NCBI RefSeq assembly: GCF_014268745.2 | Contig: NZ_JABWRB020000001.1 | Location: 1,984,001 to 2,048,000 of the forward strand | Source: Pseudomonas zanjanensis | Lineage (GTDB): Bacteria; Pseudomonadota; Gammaproteobacteria; Pseudomonadales; Pseudomonadaceae | DNA: 64,000 bases | Direction of reading: 5' to 3' | Part shown: positions 25,816 through 35,258 of the stretch, in pieces | Layout: every line of letters starts with the position of its first letter | Position numbering within the stretch: the stretch's first letter is position 1 | The notes under the pieces: model-generated | The model's database searches: none | Seen by the model: the letters and a program-made list of their open reading frames with translations, nothing else | Told to the model about the DNA's origin: nothing | Position numbers and translations under genes: made by a program

Positions 25816-26700
25816 ATGTCTGTCGATTCGGGTTTACAAGTGCGCGGCCTGCGCAAGCGCTACCCCAACGGCGTCGAGGCGCTGCGCGGCGTGGACCTGA
25901 GTGTCGGCCCCGGGATGTATGGCTTGCTGGGGCCCAATGGCGCGGGCAAAAGCAGCTTGATGCGGACCCTGGCGACCCTGCAGCAACCCGACGCCGGCAG
26001 CATTCACCTGGACGGGACGGATGTGTTGGCCGATTCCGATCATTTGCGACGCCGCCTGGGCTATCTGCCGCAGCAATTGGGTGCGTATCCGGGCGTGAGC
26101 GCACGGGACTTGCTCGACCGTTTTGCCTGGCTCAAGGGGCGCAGCGACAGCCGCCAGCGCCGCGAGGAAATCGAGGGCCTGCTGGACAAGGTCAACCTCC
26201 AGCAGGCCGCCCATCGAGCGCTCGCCACCTATTCGGGCGGCATGCTGCGCCGGTTCGGCATCGCCATGGCGTTGGTGGGCTCGCCACGCTTGTTGATCGT
26301 CGATGAGCCCACGGCTGGCCTCGACCCGGCGGAGCGCAACCGTTTCCATCGGGTGTTGGCCGATGTCGCCGCCGAGTCCATCGTGTTGCTTTCGACCCAC
26401 ATCGTCGAAGACGTCGAAAACCTCTGCAGTCGGCTGGCCGTGCTGGCCGCTGGGCAGATCCTTGTCGAAGGTAGCCCGGCGCAGTTGCTGGGTGCCGAGC
26501 AGGGCCGATTGTGGGAAGCGTCCTTCGACCGTGGCGAGTCGCTGCCCGCTGCCTTGCATGTGGCCGCCAGCCCGCAGGGCAGCCGCGTCATCGTCCATGG
26601 CGAGCGTCCTGCCGATCCACGTTTCGTGCCCCATGCGCCGCGCCTGGAAGACATCTATTACCTGGCATTGGCTCAGGCAGGTGAGGCGCTCGACGCATGA
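25816..26700 (+). CDS. ABC-2 type transporter ATPase subunit
   Basis: This 294-residue cytoplasmic ATPase has Walker A GPNGAGKSS, Q-loop YLPQQLG, signature YSGGMLRR and Walker B LLIVDEPTAGLD followed by the switch His in LSTHIVED. The ATG at 25816 has GGAG 6 bp upstream and gives the normal N-terminus; an in-frame TTG at 25804 is less likely. It overlaps the permease gene by 4 bp (ATGA), so the pair forms one transporter. It is the first gene rightward from the divergent, Fur-site-bearing region, so iron-regulated efflux or processing of the siderophore is the natural inference. Confidence 0.92.
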   Translation: MSVDSGLQVRGLRKRYPNGVEALRGVDLSVGPGMYGLLGPNGAGKSSLMRTLATLQQPDAGSIHLDGTDVLADSDHLRRRLGYLPQQLGAYPGVSARDLLDRFAWLKGRSDSRQRREEIEGLLDKVNLQQAAHRALATYSGGMLRRFGIAMALVGSPRLLIVDEPTAGLDPAERNRFHRVLADVAAESIVLLSTHIVEDVENLCSRLAVLAAGQILVEGSPAQLLGAEQGRLWEASFDRGESLPAALHVAASPQGSRVIVHGERPADPRFVPHAPRLEDIYYLALAQAGEALDA

Positions 26701-29700
26701 ATACCTTTGCTCTGCTGATGCGCGAAGCCTGGGTGGAAGTGCGCGCCGGGTTGCGCAGCGGCATTCCGTTGCTGGTGTTCCTTGGCCTGACCGGCTACCT
26801 GCTGATGGCCCTGACCAATGCCGACTATGTGCAGAAGATGGGCGCCAGCGATATCGCCCGCAATGCGCCGAGCCTGATTTACCTGATGTCGTGCGGCTGT
26901 ATGTTCTTCCTGTTTTTTGCCTGGGCCTGGGTGTTTGCCCAGCCGGCCCTGAGGGACCGCAAGGCGCAATTGGAAGAAGTGCTGCTGGCCTTGCCGTTGT
27001 CCCTGCCGGCGCTGCTGTGGGGACGCTTTATCGGCGCGGCGTTGGTGGGTGGCTTGCTCGCCAGTTCATTGATCGTCGGCTTTCTCGTCAGCCCGGTGCT
27101 GGGCTGGCTCGGCTGGGTGCCGGCGGCGAGCATCGGCGCACCCATGTGGTCGGCGCTGGGGTTTGCCTGGGTCGCCTTGCTGTTGCCAGTGAGTACCGGG
27201 ATTGGTGCGTTGTATTACTTGCTGGCCTTGCGCAGCCGAGGCCTGGCCGCACCGTTTGCCTTGGCGACGGTGCTGATGCTGTTGTGGATGTTCGCCGTGG
27301 TGGTGCTCAAGGGCGGGCATATCAACCCGCTGTTGGCGGCCAGCCTCGATCCGTCACTGTTCACCTTTGCCCAGGCCCAGGTGGAGACCTGGAACGCCGC
27401 GCAGAAATCCCAATCGCTGTTGGCGTTGACCCCGGGGTTCTGGCTTAACCGCGCGCTGTGGTGTGGGTTGCCGTTGCTGCTGCTGGCCGTCGTCCTGGCC
27501 CGCACCAGCCGCCAGGGCTTGATGGGCCGCCGCAGTGGCGCCGTGTTGGCCGAGCCGCCAATGCTGTTGGCGAGCCACGTGCGCTTGCCTGGCCCGTTAC
27601 CCGCCAGCCGCTGGCCGCGGGCGTTGTGGTGCGAGGTTCGCTGGCAGGTGCGGCAGTTGTTTGCCCGGCGCATCGGCTGGGTTGCCCTCGGCTTGTTGCT
27701 GGCCATGGGCATACTCAGCGGGTTTGTTCATATCGTGTGGCATGCGCGCGGGCCGATGGTGCCGCGACCGGACCTGATCTTGCCGTTGTTATCGAGCGCG
27801 TCGTTCCTGGTGATCGCCTTCATTGTCGCGGCGCTGGTGGGGCTGGTTTGCCGGCGCGATGACGTGGAAGGCCTGGGCGCAATGTTACAGGCCACCCCGG
27901 CGCCGGCGTGGCTGCGTTTGTTGGGACGAGTGGCCTGCGTGCTGGTGGCGACGCTGGCCTTGGCGCTGGTGCCGGGGGTTGCCAGCCTGGTGATCAGCGC
28001 GCTGGTCGCCCCCGACAACTGGGCACCGGGCTTTGTGCTGATCTATCAAACACTGGTGTTCGCGCCGCCGTTGCTGGAACTGGCGATGCTCACGGTGCTG
28101 GTGCATGCCTTGATCCGTCGATCCGGCCTGGCGTATGCGACGTCCATGCTGTTGACGTTTTTCCTGGTGCTCAACCATGAATTGGGGCTGGTCAGCTATC
28201 CCGCCTATGCCATGGCGATACCGGCCCACGTGGCCTTGTCGCAACTCACGGGCTGGGCGCCCTGGCTGCCTTATCTTGCCACTTTGACCAGCTGGAAACT
28301 GGCCGGCTGCCTGGTGATGGTTGCGGTGGCGGCGTTGGCCTTGCCCCGTGGGCCGGAGCGGCGCCGTCTGAGGGATGTGCGCCGCAGCTTGCTGGGCTTG
28401 CCCGGTGTATTGCTGGTGTTGGGGGCCGTGGGTTTGCTGGGCAGCGGCGCGCTGTTGCATCGGCATCTGGTGGAGCAGGGCGACTACCGGTCGGTGGCCG
28501 AGGAACGGGCCGAGCACGCCGAATGGGAACAGCGATGGCTGGCCGGGGCGGGCGCCTGGCAGGTGGCGGACGGACGCTTGCACTTGCGCATCGACAGCGT
28601 TGCCCGACGTGTTGACGGCGAGTGGACGTTGGGAACCGTGATCGCCGCCAAGGAGCACCTGGACGCAGAATTGCCGCCGGGGTTGCACGTCACGGCGGTG
28701 AGCGTCATGGGGAGGCCAGTCGTTTATGAACAGGCGGCGGGGCATTTGCGTGTGCCTTTGGCGGAGTGCGCGGCGAGTGGCTGCAGCGTGCAACTGAACT
28801 GGACGCTGGAGGCCGCCGGCTGGCCGTCCGAAGGTGACGCATTCTGGCTGGGGCCGCGAGGGGTGTGGCTGCAAGCGCGCCGCGTGATGCCGCGCCTGGG
28901 CCTGGACAGCGAGCGCTTGCTGCGCGCGCCGGTCCAACGAGCCGAAGCCGGTTTGCCGCCTGATGTGCCGAGTTTGCCGGCAGGGTCCGCAGTCGCGGTA
29001 GACGCAGTGGCACCGGCGGGGGCGTGGCAATGGCGGGTCGAGGTCGATGGCCAGGCGTTCAATGGTCACAGCGCAGCACCGCTGGATTTCGCCTATCACA
29101 TGGGTGCTACGCAAGACCTCGACGGCGTGCAAGTGCTCGCCGATGCCGGTCGCCAACAAACCGCCCGTGAGGTGCGCGAAGACTTGGAGGTCATGTCCGC
29201 CTGTGTGGCTCGGCGCCTGGGCAGTCGCCCAAACGTCGAGGCCCTGAGCCAGTGGCCGACCGGCATGGGAGCCAGTCATCTGAGCCAGGCCCATCTGGTG
29301 CTCAGCCAGACGCCGGATTGGGATGTGGCGCAGGCAGGCGTCGGGCGCTGGACGCGCCGTGCCCATATCGCCGAACTGCTCGCACGGCGAATGCTGAGCG
29401 ATGCCAGCGACCTGCGCCAGGCCCCGGGTTACCTCTGGCTGAGCCAGGGTGTGGCGGGCGCGATCGGCTTGCTGTGTGTCGGTGACGTCGACGGCGTTGA
29501 GGCCCGCTCGGCCTTGGTGAAGTTGATGGCCGATGATTTGACCCGCGCCTTGAGCAATGACGGCGAGCCCGTCGGCACCTTGGCCACTGCCCGGGAACAG
29601 GGCTGGGTCGCGACGTATGCACCGCTGGCCAGCCTGGACTGGGTGGCCGGACAAAGCGCCGAACAACTGGCGGCAATGACCGCAAGCATCCGAAATGGCC

Positions 29701-29792
29701 AGGGATGGCCCGCCGCGATCCAGCACCTGTTGGGCGCGCCCTCTGACCAGGCGATCACCCCAGCGCTCAAGCGCTGGGGGCCTGCGCAATGA
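26697..29792 (+). CDS. ABC-2 permease fused to a peptidase-M1-like periplasmic domain
   Basis: This 1031-residue membrane protein has two sets of about six hydrophobic helices (roughly 15-260 and 320-575), then a soluble C-terminal part (about 600-1031). It resembles the family annotated as ABC permease/M1 aminopeptidase, but the zinc motif HExxH is absent: the corresponding region near GRWTRRAHIAELLARRM has only one histidine. The soluble domain is therefore probably non-catalytic. It overlaps the ATPase gene and is followed 33 bp later by a TonB receptor, so it likely handles the siderophore or its precursor at the inner membrane. Confidence 0.85.
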   Translation: MNTFALLMREAWVEVRAGLRSGIPLLVFLGLTGYLLMALTNADYVQKMGASDIARNAPSLIYLMSCGCMFFLFFAWAWVFAQPALRDRKAQLEEVLLALPLSLPALLWGRFIGAALVGGLLASSLIVGFLVSPVLGWLGWVPAASIGAPMWSALGFAWVALLLPVSTGIGALYYLLALRSRGLAAPFALATVLMLLWMFAVVVLKGGHINPLLAASLDPSLFTFAQAQVETWNAAQKSQSLLALTPGFWLNRALWCGLPLLLLAVVLARTSRQGLMGRRSGAVLAEPPMLLASHVRLPGPLPASRWPRALWCEVRWQVRQLFARRIGWVALGLLLAMGILSGFVHIVWHARGPMVPRPDLILPLLSSASFLVIAFIVAALVGLVCRRDDVEGLGAMLQATPAPAWLRLLGRVACVLVATLALALVPGVASLVISALVAPDNWAPGFVLIYQTLVFAPPLLELAMLTVLVHALIRRSGLAYATSMLLTFFLVLNHELGLVSYPAYAMAIPAHVALSQLTGWAPWLPYLATLTSWKLAGCLVMVAVAALALPRGPERRRLRDVRRSLLGLPGVLLVLGAVGLLGSGALLHRHLVEQGDYRSVAEERAEHAEWEQRWLAGAGAWQVADGRLHLRIDSVARRVDGEWTLGTVIAAKEHLDAELPPGLHVTAVSVMGRPVVYEQAAGHLRVPLAECAASGCSVQLNWTLEAAGWPSEGDAFWLGPRGVWLQARRVMPRLGLDSERLLRAPVQRAEAGLPPDVPSLPAGSAVAVDAVAPAGAWQWRVEVDGQAFNGHSAAPLDFAYHMGATQDLDGVQVLADAGRQQTAREVREDLEVMSACVARRLGSRPNVEALSQWPTGMGASHLSQAHLVLSQTPDWDVAQAGVGRWTRRAHIAELLARRMLSDASDLRQAPGYLWLSQGVAGAIGLLCVGDVDGVEARSALVKLMADDLTRALSNDGEPVGTLATAREQGWVATYAPLASLDWVAGQSAEQLAAMTASIRNGQGWPAAIQHLLGAPSDQAITPALKRWGPAQ

Positions 29793-29825
29793 ATTTGAAC
29801 CATCCCTTTTGCCTGGAGTTGTTCC

Positions 29826-31973
29826 ATGTCAGCACCGCTGTCGATCAAACCGCTGCGCCGTCCCCTCGGCTGGCGGGAGAATGTCTTGACCCAAACCCTT
29901 GCACTGGCCTTGTCCAGCCAGATGTGCGCGGCCTATGCCGCTGATTATCAACCTGTCGCCAGCACGGAGGTGATCGAGCTGGCCCCGTTGATGGTCAGCG
30001 CTCGGTTGAACGAAGAAAGCGCCAAGGACATTCCCTTCGGGCTTACCGTGATCGACGGGCAAACCCTCGAAACCCGGCGCTTGCGCACCCTGGAAGACGC
30101 GTTGCGCACCACACCGGGGGTGGATGTGAATTCCTGGGGCGGCGCCAACGACGCCAATGTGCGCATCCGCGGTGTCGGTTCGCTGAACCAGATGAGCATG
30201 GACGACGGCTCGGTGGTGCTGAATGTGGACGGGGTGCCGATGTCGGTGCGCAACGCGGCGATGGCCACCCTCGACGTGGAGCAGGTCGAGGTGCTCAAGG
30301 GCCCTCAGGGCACGTTGTTGGGACGTAACAGCGAGGCGGGCGCGATCAACGTCACCACGCGCAAGCCGACCCGCGAACGGGAAGGTTATGTGCGCGGCGA
30401 AGTCGGTAGCCAAGGCCAGTTCATGACCGAAGGAGCTGTGGGCGGGCCATTGACCGAATCCCTGGCGGGGCGCATTGCCGTGCGCCGCAGTGGCTTCGAT
30501 AACTGGGTCGACGACCAGCAGGATGGCGACCCGTTGACCCAGCCACGGGACCTGGCCCTGCGCGGCAGCCTGCTGTGGGACAACGACCAAGGCACGACCG
30601 GCCTGCTGACCGCCGAGCGCCAGCGCGCCGAGCATTATGCCGGCCTGGAGATGCTGCGCCCCTTTGGCAACCGCCCCAGCCTGGACTACACGCCCGGCAC
30701 GTTCGATGGCAACCAGAAGACCAACGAGCGTTATTCCTTCGAACTCAACCATGACCTGGCGCAGTCGCGGATTACCTCGATCAGCGCCTACACCAGCACC
30801 GACCTCAATGCGGTCAAAGGTTACGACCGCAACATCACCGAGGCGCTGTACGGTTCGCCGTTCGAATACCTGATCGAGGATTCTGCCAAAGAGCGTGTGT
30901 GGAGCCAGGACCTGCGCTTGGGGTCGCTGGCCGATGCCGATGTGTTCTGGGTGACCGGGGTGAACCTGTCACGCTCCGAGCGCAGTTTCGATTCCGACAA
31001 CTTCACCAACGGCGCACAACAGAGGCGCGATTTCAGCACCAACAGCTATGCCGCCTACGGCGAGGTGACGTACCCGATTGCCGAAGACTGGAAACTCACC
31101 ACCGGCCTGCGCCACACCTGGGACCGCAAGACCTATGGGGCCGACTATTCCAGCGGCGGCAATACCGTTGGCGACAACCGTCGGTTGCAGGACAACTACA
31201 GCACCGGGCGCGTGGCGCTGAGCTACACACTGACGCCGCAGACGAACCTGTACGCGGTACTGTCGCGAGGCTATAAATCCGCCGGTTTCAACGATTACGC
31301 CACCTCGGTCAAGGACAGCGAACCCTACAAGGCCGCCAAGGTGAACGCTGTCGAAGTCGGCTTCAAGCACGAAAGCGCCGAGGGGGCCTTGAGTCTCGAG
31401 GGGGCGTTGTTCCTGACCCGGGTGCAGGACGATCACCTGTTGGGGTATGACTTCAACACCCTGGCGGTCAGCGCCGTGAATGCCGACACCCGCAGCAAGG
31501 GCGCCGAGCTGTCGAGCACCTGGCATGTCACGGATGAGCTGACAGTGGGCAGCGCCATCAGCTACACCAACGCGGTGGTGACCTCCGATGCACCGGGGGT
31601 TTCTGGCGGTGATGTCGCGGCGGGAAGTCGCGTGCCGGATGTGCCGCTGTGGAGCGGCAACTTCAGCGTCGCCTGGCAGAAAGAGCTGGGCGCGTTCCTG
31701 GGCTTGCCGGCGCCGCGCCTCAATACGTTGCTCAACTATCGCGTGCAGAAAAATCGCCCGGCCGACCCGCAGAATCACTACGACCTCAAGGGCTACGCCA
31801 AGCTGGACCTGCACCTGGGCCTGGAAAGTGGCAGTTCGGAAGTCTACCTGTGGGGCGATAACCTGCTCGATGCGCGCTATGACTTGTATGGTTCGTATTC
31901 CACCGACCAGGTGCTGACCGGCATGCCGGGCCGAGGACGCTCGGCCGGCGTGGGGTACAGCTATTCGTTCTGA
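29826..31973 (+). CDS. TonB-dependent siderophore receptor 1 (FyuA/FptA-like)
   Basis: This 715-residue outer-membrane protein has a cleavable signal ending near AAYAAD. A plug domain follows, with a probable TonB-box region (VIELAPLMVSA), RIRGVGSLNQ and VEVLKGPQGTLLGRN, and then a long beta-barrel ending in the terminal aromatic YSYSF. GGAG lies about 7 bp before the ATG. It is co-directional with the ABC-2 genes. The likely ligand is the ferric form of the siderophore made by the neighbouring operon. It shares long identical stretches with receptor 2, with which it converges (24 bp between stops). Confidence 0.93.
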   Translation: MSAPLSIKPLRRPLGWRENVLTQTLALALSSQMCAAYAADYQPVASTEVIELAPLMVSARLNEESAKDIPFGLTVIDGQTLETRRLRTLEDALRTTPGVDVNSWGGANDANVRIRGVGSLNQMSMDDGSVVLNVDGVPMSVRNAAMATLDVEQVEVLKGPQGTLLGRNSEAGAINVTTRKPTREREGYVRGEVGSQGQFMTEGAVGGPLTESLAGRIAVRRSGFDNWVDDQQDGDPLTQPRDLALRGSLLWDNDQGTTGLLTAERQRAEHYAGLEMLRPFGNRPSLDYTPGTFDGNQKTNERYSFELNHDLAQSRITSISAYTSTDLNAVKGYDRNITEALYGSPFEYLIEDSAKERVWSQDLRLGSLADADVFWVTGVNLSRSERSFDSDNFTNGAQQRRDFSTNSYAAYGEVTYPIAEDWKLTTGLRHTWDRKTYGADYSSGGNTVGDNRRLQDNYSTGRVALSYTLTPQTNLYAVLSRGYKSAGFNDYATSVKDSEPYKAAKVNAVEVGFKHESAEGALSLEGALFLTRVQDDHLLGYDFNTLAVSAVNADTRSKGAELSSTWHVTDELTVGSAISYTNAVVTSDAPGVSGGDVAAGSRVPDVPLWSGNFSVAWQKELGAFLGLPAPRLNTLLNYRVQKNRPADPQNHYDLKGYAKLDLHLGLESGSSEVYLWGDNLLDARYDLYGSYSTDQVLTGMPGRGRSAGVGYSYSF

Positions 31974-31997
31974 GTGCCCCTTGAGTCAAAGGGCAGG

Positions 31998-34118
31998 TTA
32001 GAACTGATAGGTGTAGCCGACCCCCAAGGTGCGCCGCCGTGCCGGCGCACCGTAGGCCACCGGTTCGCTGTAGAAACCATAGGTGTCGTAGGTTTGGTTC
32101 AGCAGGTTGTCGGCGAAGGCATATACTTCGCCGAAGCGGCTTTCCAGGCCTGCGCGCAGGTCGAGTTTCTCGTAGTTGTCCAGGTTGAAATGGTTCTGCG
32201 GATCGGCGGCGCGTTCGCCCACCAGGCGGTAATTGAGGCTGGTGTTCAGGGTGGTTTCGCCCAGGCTGGAGAAGGTGCCCAACGGGTGCTGCCAATTGAT
32301 GTTGAAGTTGCCGCTCCAGCGCGGCACATCCGGGGTACGGTTGCCGGCGGCGATATCGCCGGCCTGGATGCCGTGGACGGCGCTGGTGATCTTGGCGTCG
32401 AGGTAAGTGGCGCTGGCGGCCAGGGTCAGGCCGTGGTCGAAATGCCAGGTGCCTTCCAGTTCGGCGCCGCGGGTGCGAGTATCGGCATTGAACGCATTGG
32501 TCGCGAAGGTGGCCGCGTTGTAGCCCAGCAGGTGGTCGTCGTGTACGCGGGTGTAGAACAGCGCACCGTTCAAGCTGCCGCGGCGGTCTTCTGTTTCACT
32601 TTTGAAGCCCAGTTCAGCGGCTCTGCTGACGGCGGCCTTGTAGGGCTCGCTGTCGCTGACCTGCGACGCATAGTCATTGAATCCCCCGGATTTGTAACCT
32701 CGCGCCAGTTGCACGTAGACGTTGGTTTGCGGGGTGAGCGCGTAGCTCAGGGCCACGCGGCCGGTGCCGTAATGGTCGGTCAGCTGGCGTGAATCATCCA
32801 CGGCGCTGGCACCATTGATGTATTGGCCATCGTAGGTCTTGCGATCCCAGGAATGGCGATAGCCCGTGGTGAGTTTCAGGCGCTCGCTGAGCGGGAAGGT
32901 GACTTCGCCGTAGCCGGCATAGGTGGTGGTGGTGAAATCGCGGAACCTGGCACTGTCAGTGCCATAGGTGTTGCGCGGGGTGTCGTAGCTGCGCTCGTTG
33001 CGGCTGGCGGCAAGGCCGGCGATCCAGAATGTCTCGGAATCGGGCAGTGAGCTCAAGTGCAGGTCTTGGCTCCAACTGCGCTCGAAGGATGTGTCCACCA
33101 CCCAGTACTCGCTGGGCGTGCCGTACAGGGCGCCCATCAGTTTGCTGTCATAGGCGATCAAACCCTCGAAGTCGGCGGTGGAGGTGGCGGTCGTAGAGGT
33201 CAGGCGACTGTTGGCGAAGTCATGATCGACCTTCACCGTATAGCGTTCGGTGGTTTTGTAATTGTCGTCGAACAGGCCGGGCGTCAGGTCCAGGCTGGGG
33301 TCGCTGCCGTAGGGGCGCAGCACCAGCGAGTTGGTGGCCCGCTCGGTTTTCTGGCGTTCGGCACTGAACAGCACCTGGGTCTCATCGTTGAGGTCCCAGA
33401 GCAGGCTGGCGCGATAAGCCTCGTTGCGCGGCTGGGTGATGGGATCGTTGTTCCGGTCATTGTCGATCCAGCTGTCATAGCCGGCACGGCGCACCGCCAG
33501 GCGACCGCTGAGGTTGTCGCTGATCGGCCCGCCGATGGCCCCTTCGCTGAGGAACTGGCCCTCCTGGCCGACTTCGCCGCGCACATAACCTTCCAGTTCC
33601 CGGGTTGGCTGGCGGGTGGTGATGTTCACCGCGCCCGCCTGGCCAATCGCACCGGACATCGTGCCCTGGGGCCCCTTGAGCACTTCGATGCGGTCGATAT
33701 CCAGGGTGCCGAAGCCGAGGCTGCGGGAGGCGACTGGCACACCGTCGATGTTGAAGGCCACTGAGCTGTCATCCATCGACATCTGGTACAGCGAGCCAAC
33801 ACCACGGACCAGTACGTTGAAATCATTGGGGCCGCCGGATGAATTGACATTGACCCCGGCGGTATTGCGCAGGGCACTTTCCAGCGTGTCGAGGCGCTGG
33901 GTACGCAGTTGATCGCCACTGATCACGCTAAGGCTGATGGGCAGGCTCTTGGGATCTTCCTGCTCCATGCGCGCAGTCACGGTCGAGACGGGCAATTCAA
34001 AGATTTCGCCGGTGGCGGCAAGGACTGGACTGGCCAGTGTGCAAGTTAAAACTATTGTTATAGTATTACACTTATAGCAAGATCGAGGGGGCGTCGTCGT
34101 GTTGCGTCGTGCAGACAT
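31998..34118 (-). CDS. TonB-dependent siderophore receptor 2 (FyuA/FptA-like)
   Basis: This 706-residue paralogue of receptor 1 has the same plug signatures (VRGVGSLYQMSMDD, IEVLKGPQGTMSG), the same GYKSGGFNDYAS strand and the C-terminal aromatic YTYQF. The signal peptide is unusual: it begins with a basic, threonine-rich stretch and its hydrophobic core (ITIVLTCTLA) is encoded by notably AT-rich DNA at about 34045-34085. AAGG lies 7 bp before the ATG. It diverges from the pchR-type regulator across a gap with a Fur-like site. A second receptor may accept another diastereomer or a shunt product. Confidence 0.92.
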   Translation of the reverse strand: MSARRNTTTPPRSCYKCNTITIVLTCTLASPVLAATGEIFELPVSTVTARMEQEDPKSLPISLSVISGDQLRTQRLDTLESALRNTAGVNVNSSGGPNDFNVLVRGVGSLYQMSMDDSSVAFNIDGVPVASRSLGFGTLDIDRIEVLKGPQGTMSGAIGQAGAVNITTRQPTRELEGYVRGEVGQEGQFLSEGAIGGPISDNLSGRLAVRRAGYDSWIDNDRNNDPITQPRNEAYRASLLWDLNDETQVLFSAERQKTERATNSLVLRPYGSDPSLDLTPGLFDDNYKTTERYTVKVDHDFANSRLTSTTATSTADFEGLIAYDSKLMGALYGTPSEYWVVDTSFERSWSQDLHLSSLPDSETFWIAGLAASRNERSYDTPRNTYGTDSARFRDFTTTTYAGYGEVTFPLSERLKLTTGYRHSWDRKTYDGQYINGASAVDDSRQLTDHYGTGRVALSYALTPQTNVYVQLARGYKSGGFNDYASQVSDSEPYKAAVSRAAELGFKSETEDRRGSLNGALFYTRVHDDHLLGYNAATFATNAFNADTRTRGAELEGTWHFDHGLTLAASATYLDAKITSAVHGIQAGDIAAGNRTPDVPRWSGNFNINWQHPLGTFSSLGETTLNTSLNYRLVGERAADPQNHFNLDNYEKLDLRAGLESRFGEVYAFADNLLNQTYDTYGFYSEPVAYGAPARRRTLGVGYTYQF

Positions 34119-34200
34119 AATGGGGCCTTGACTGAGGGTTTTGAGCGGTGCGCGTTAGCGTCGGCAGACACGAATAAGCGCAGCGTGTGCGACGCGCCAG

Positions 34201-34219
34201 ATGCTAATAATTATCAATT
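34201..34219. promoter_or_regulatory. Fur-box-like site between receptor 2 and the PchR-like regulator
   Basis: On the minus strand the sequence contains TTGATAATTATTAGCAT, close to the GATAATNATTATC core of Fur boxes. It sits in the 162 bp gap between two divergent genes, about 62 bp before the regulator ATG and 83 bp before the receptor ATG. Iron repression of both genes is the expected effect. The identification is by eye. Confidence 0.65.
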
Positions 34220-34280
34220 GCACAGCTCTACCCCGATGTGATCTGATTCGAGCCGTATCCGGTCAACCAGGAGATTCACG

Positions 34281-35258
34281 ATGTCAGTCGTTCAAGGAGG
34301 CGCAGGAGAGCCGATGCCGGTCTCGCGAATCATTACGGGAGAATATGGAAGCGACCTCGGACCCGGGGCGCATTGTCGGGTGACGCGCATGGCCCTGCAG
34401 GACGGACTCGACATCGTGCGCTGGCAAAGCAAGTTCGAGCAGCCAATCGAATTGCCCCTGCAGGATGACAGCGACTGCATTCATTTCAGCTTCACCAACT
34501 TGCTCAAGGGCAAGGCCGCCTGCAGTTTCCGTGACGGTCGTCGGCAGCGCCGCTATGTGATTGACGAAGGCGCGGGTTGCATCAGCTATGGCCGTCGTCG
34601 CGATGGCCTCTACCATCAGCATGGCGAGATCGACAACATCACGGTCATGATCCGTCCCGAGGTGCTGTCACAGTGGGAGTTGAAACTCGACCCGCTGCTG
34701 AACAAGGCACTGGCCTGCGATCATTGTTTCCTGGACGGCCACCGCAGTGGCGAAATGAGCGCGACCGCGCATTTGTTGTGCAAGGCCATGGACCCGAGCC
34801 CCGACTTGCCAATGGGCCAGCCCCGAAGCGGCCTCTGGCTGTATGGCCAGAGCGTGACCCTGGTCAGCCTGTTCCTGGAAGCACGCCGTAACGTGGAATG
34901 CACCTGCCGTGTCAGCCACATCGACCGCCAACGCCTGTTGCGCGCGCGCGAACGCCTGCTAGCCGACCTGGGCAAGGCACCCAGTTTATCGGAACTGGCG
35001 CGCGAGTCGGGCATGAGCCAGCCCAAGCTCACCCGCGGGTTCCGCCAGCTGTTCTTCAACAGTGTCTACGGCGTCTTCCAGCAAGCGCGGATGATCCAGG
35101 CCCGTAGCCGCTTGTTGAACGGCGATGAGTCGGTGATGCGAATAGCGTCGGACCTCGGCTATGCCAATGCCAGCCATTTCGCCACAGCCTTTCGCAAGCA
35201 GTTCGGGATCAACCCTTCGCTCCTCAAGCATGGCGGAAGAAACAAGCTATCGATCTAG
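34281..35258 (+). CDS. pchR: AraC-family regulator, PchR type
   Basis: This 325-residue protein has an N-terminal sensing domain and a C-terminal double helix-turn-helix (about 230-320): LSELARESGMSQPKLTRGFRQLF followed by VMRIASDLGYANASHFATAFRKQFG. The first HTH resembles PchR, which activates pyochelin genes when it binds the ferric siderophore in the cytoplasm. AGGAG lies 7 bp before the ATG. It is divergent from receptor 2 behind a Fur-like site, the arrangement expected of a regulator that responds to iron limitation and to its own siderophore. Its last 12 bp overlap the end of the convergent aldehyde dehydrogenase gene. Confidence 0.9.
   Translation: MSVVQGGAGEPMPVSRIITGEYGSDLGPGAHCRVTRMALQDGLDIVRWQSKFEQPIELPLQDDSDCIHFSFTNLLKGKAACSFRDGRRQRRYVIDEGAGCISYGRRRDGLYHQHGEIDNITVMIRPEVLSQWELKLDPLLNKALACDHCFLDGHRSGEMSATAHLLCKAMDPSPDLPMGQPRSGLWLYGQSVTLVSLFLEARRNVECTCRVSHIDRQRLLRARERLLADLGKAPSLSELARESGMSQPKLTRGFRQLFFNSVYGVFQQARMIQARSRLLNGDESVMRIASDLGYANASHFATAFRKQFGINPSLLKHGGRNKLSI

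Noticed and set aside
27885..29789. 634-codon minus-strand frame opposite the ABC-2 permease
   Set aside because: Antisense shadow of a gene with clear membrane helices and ABC-2 context.
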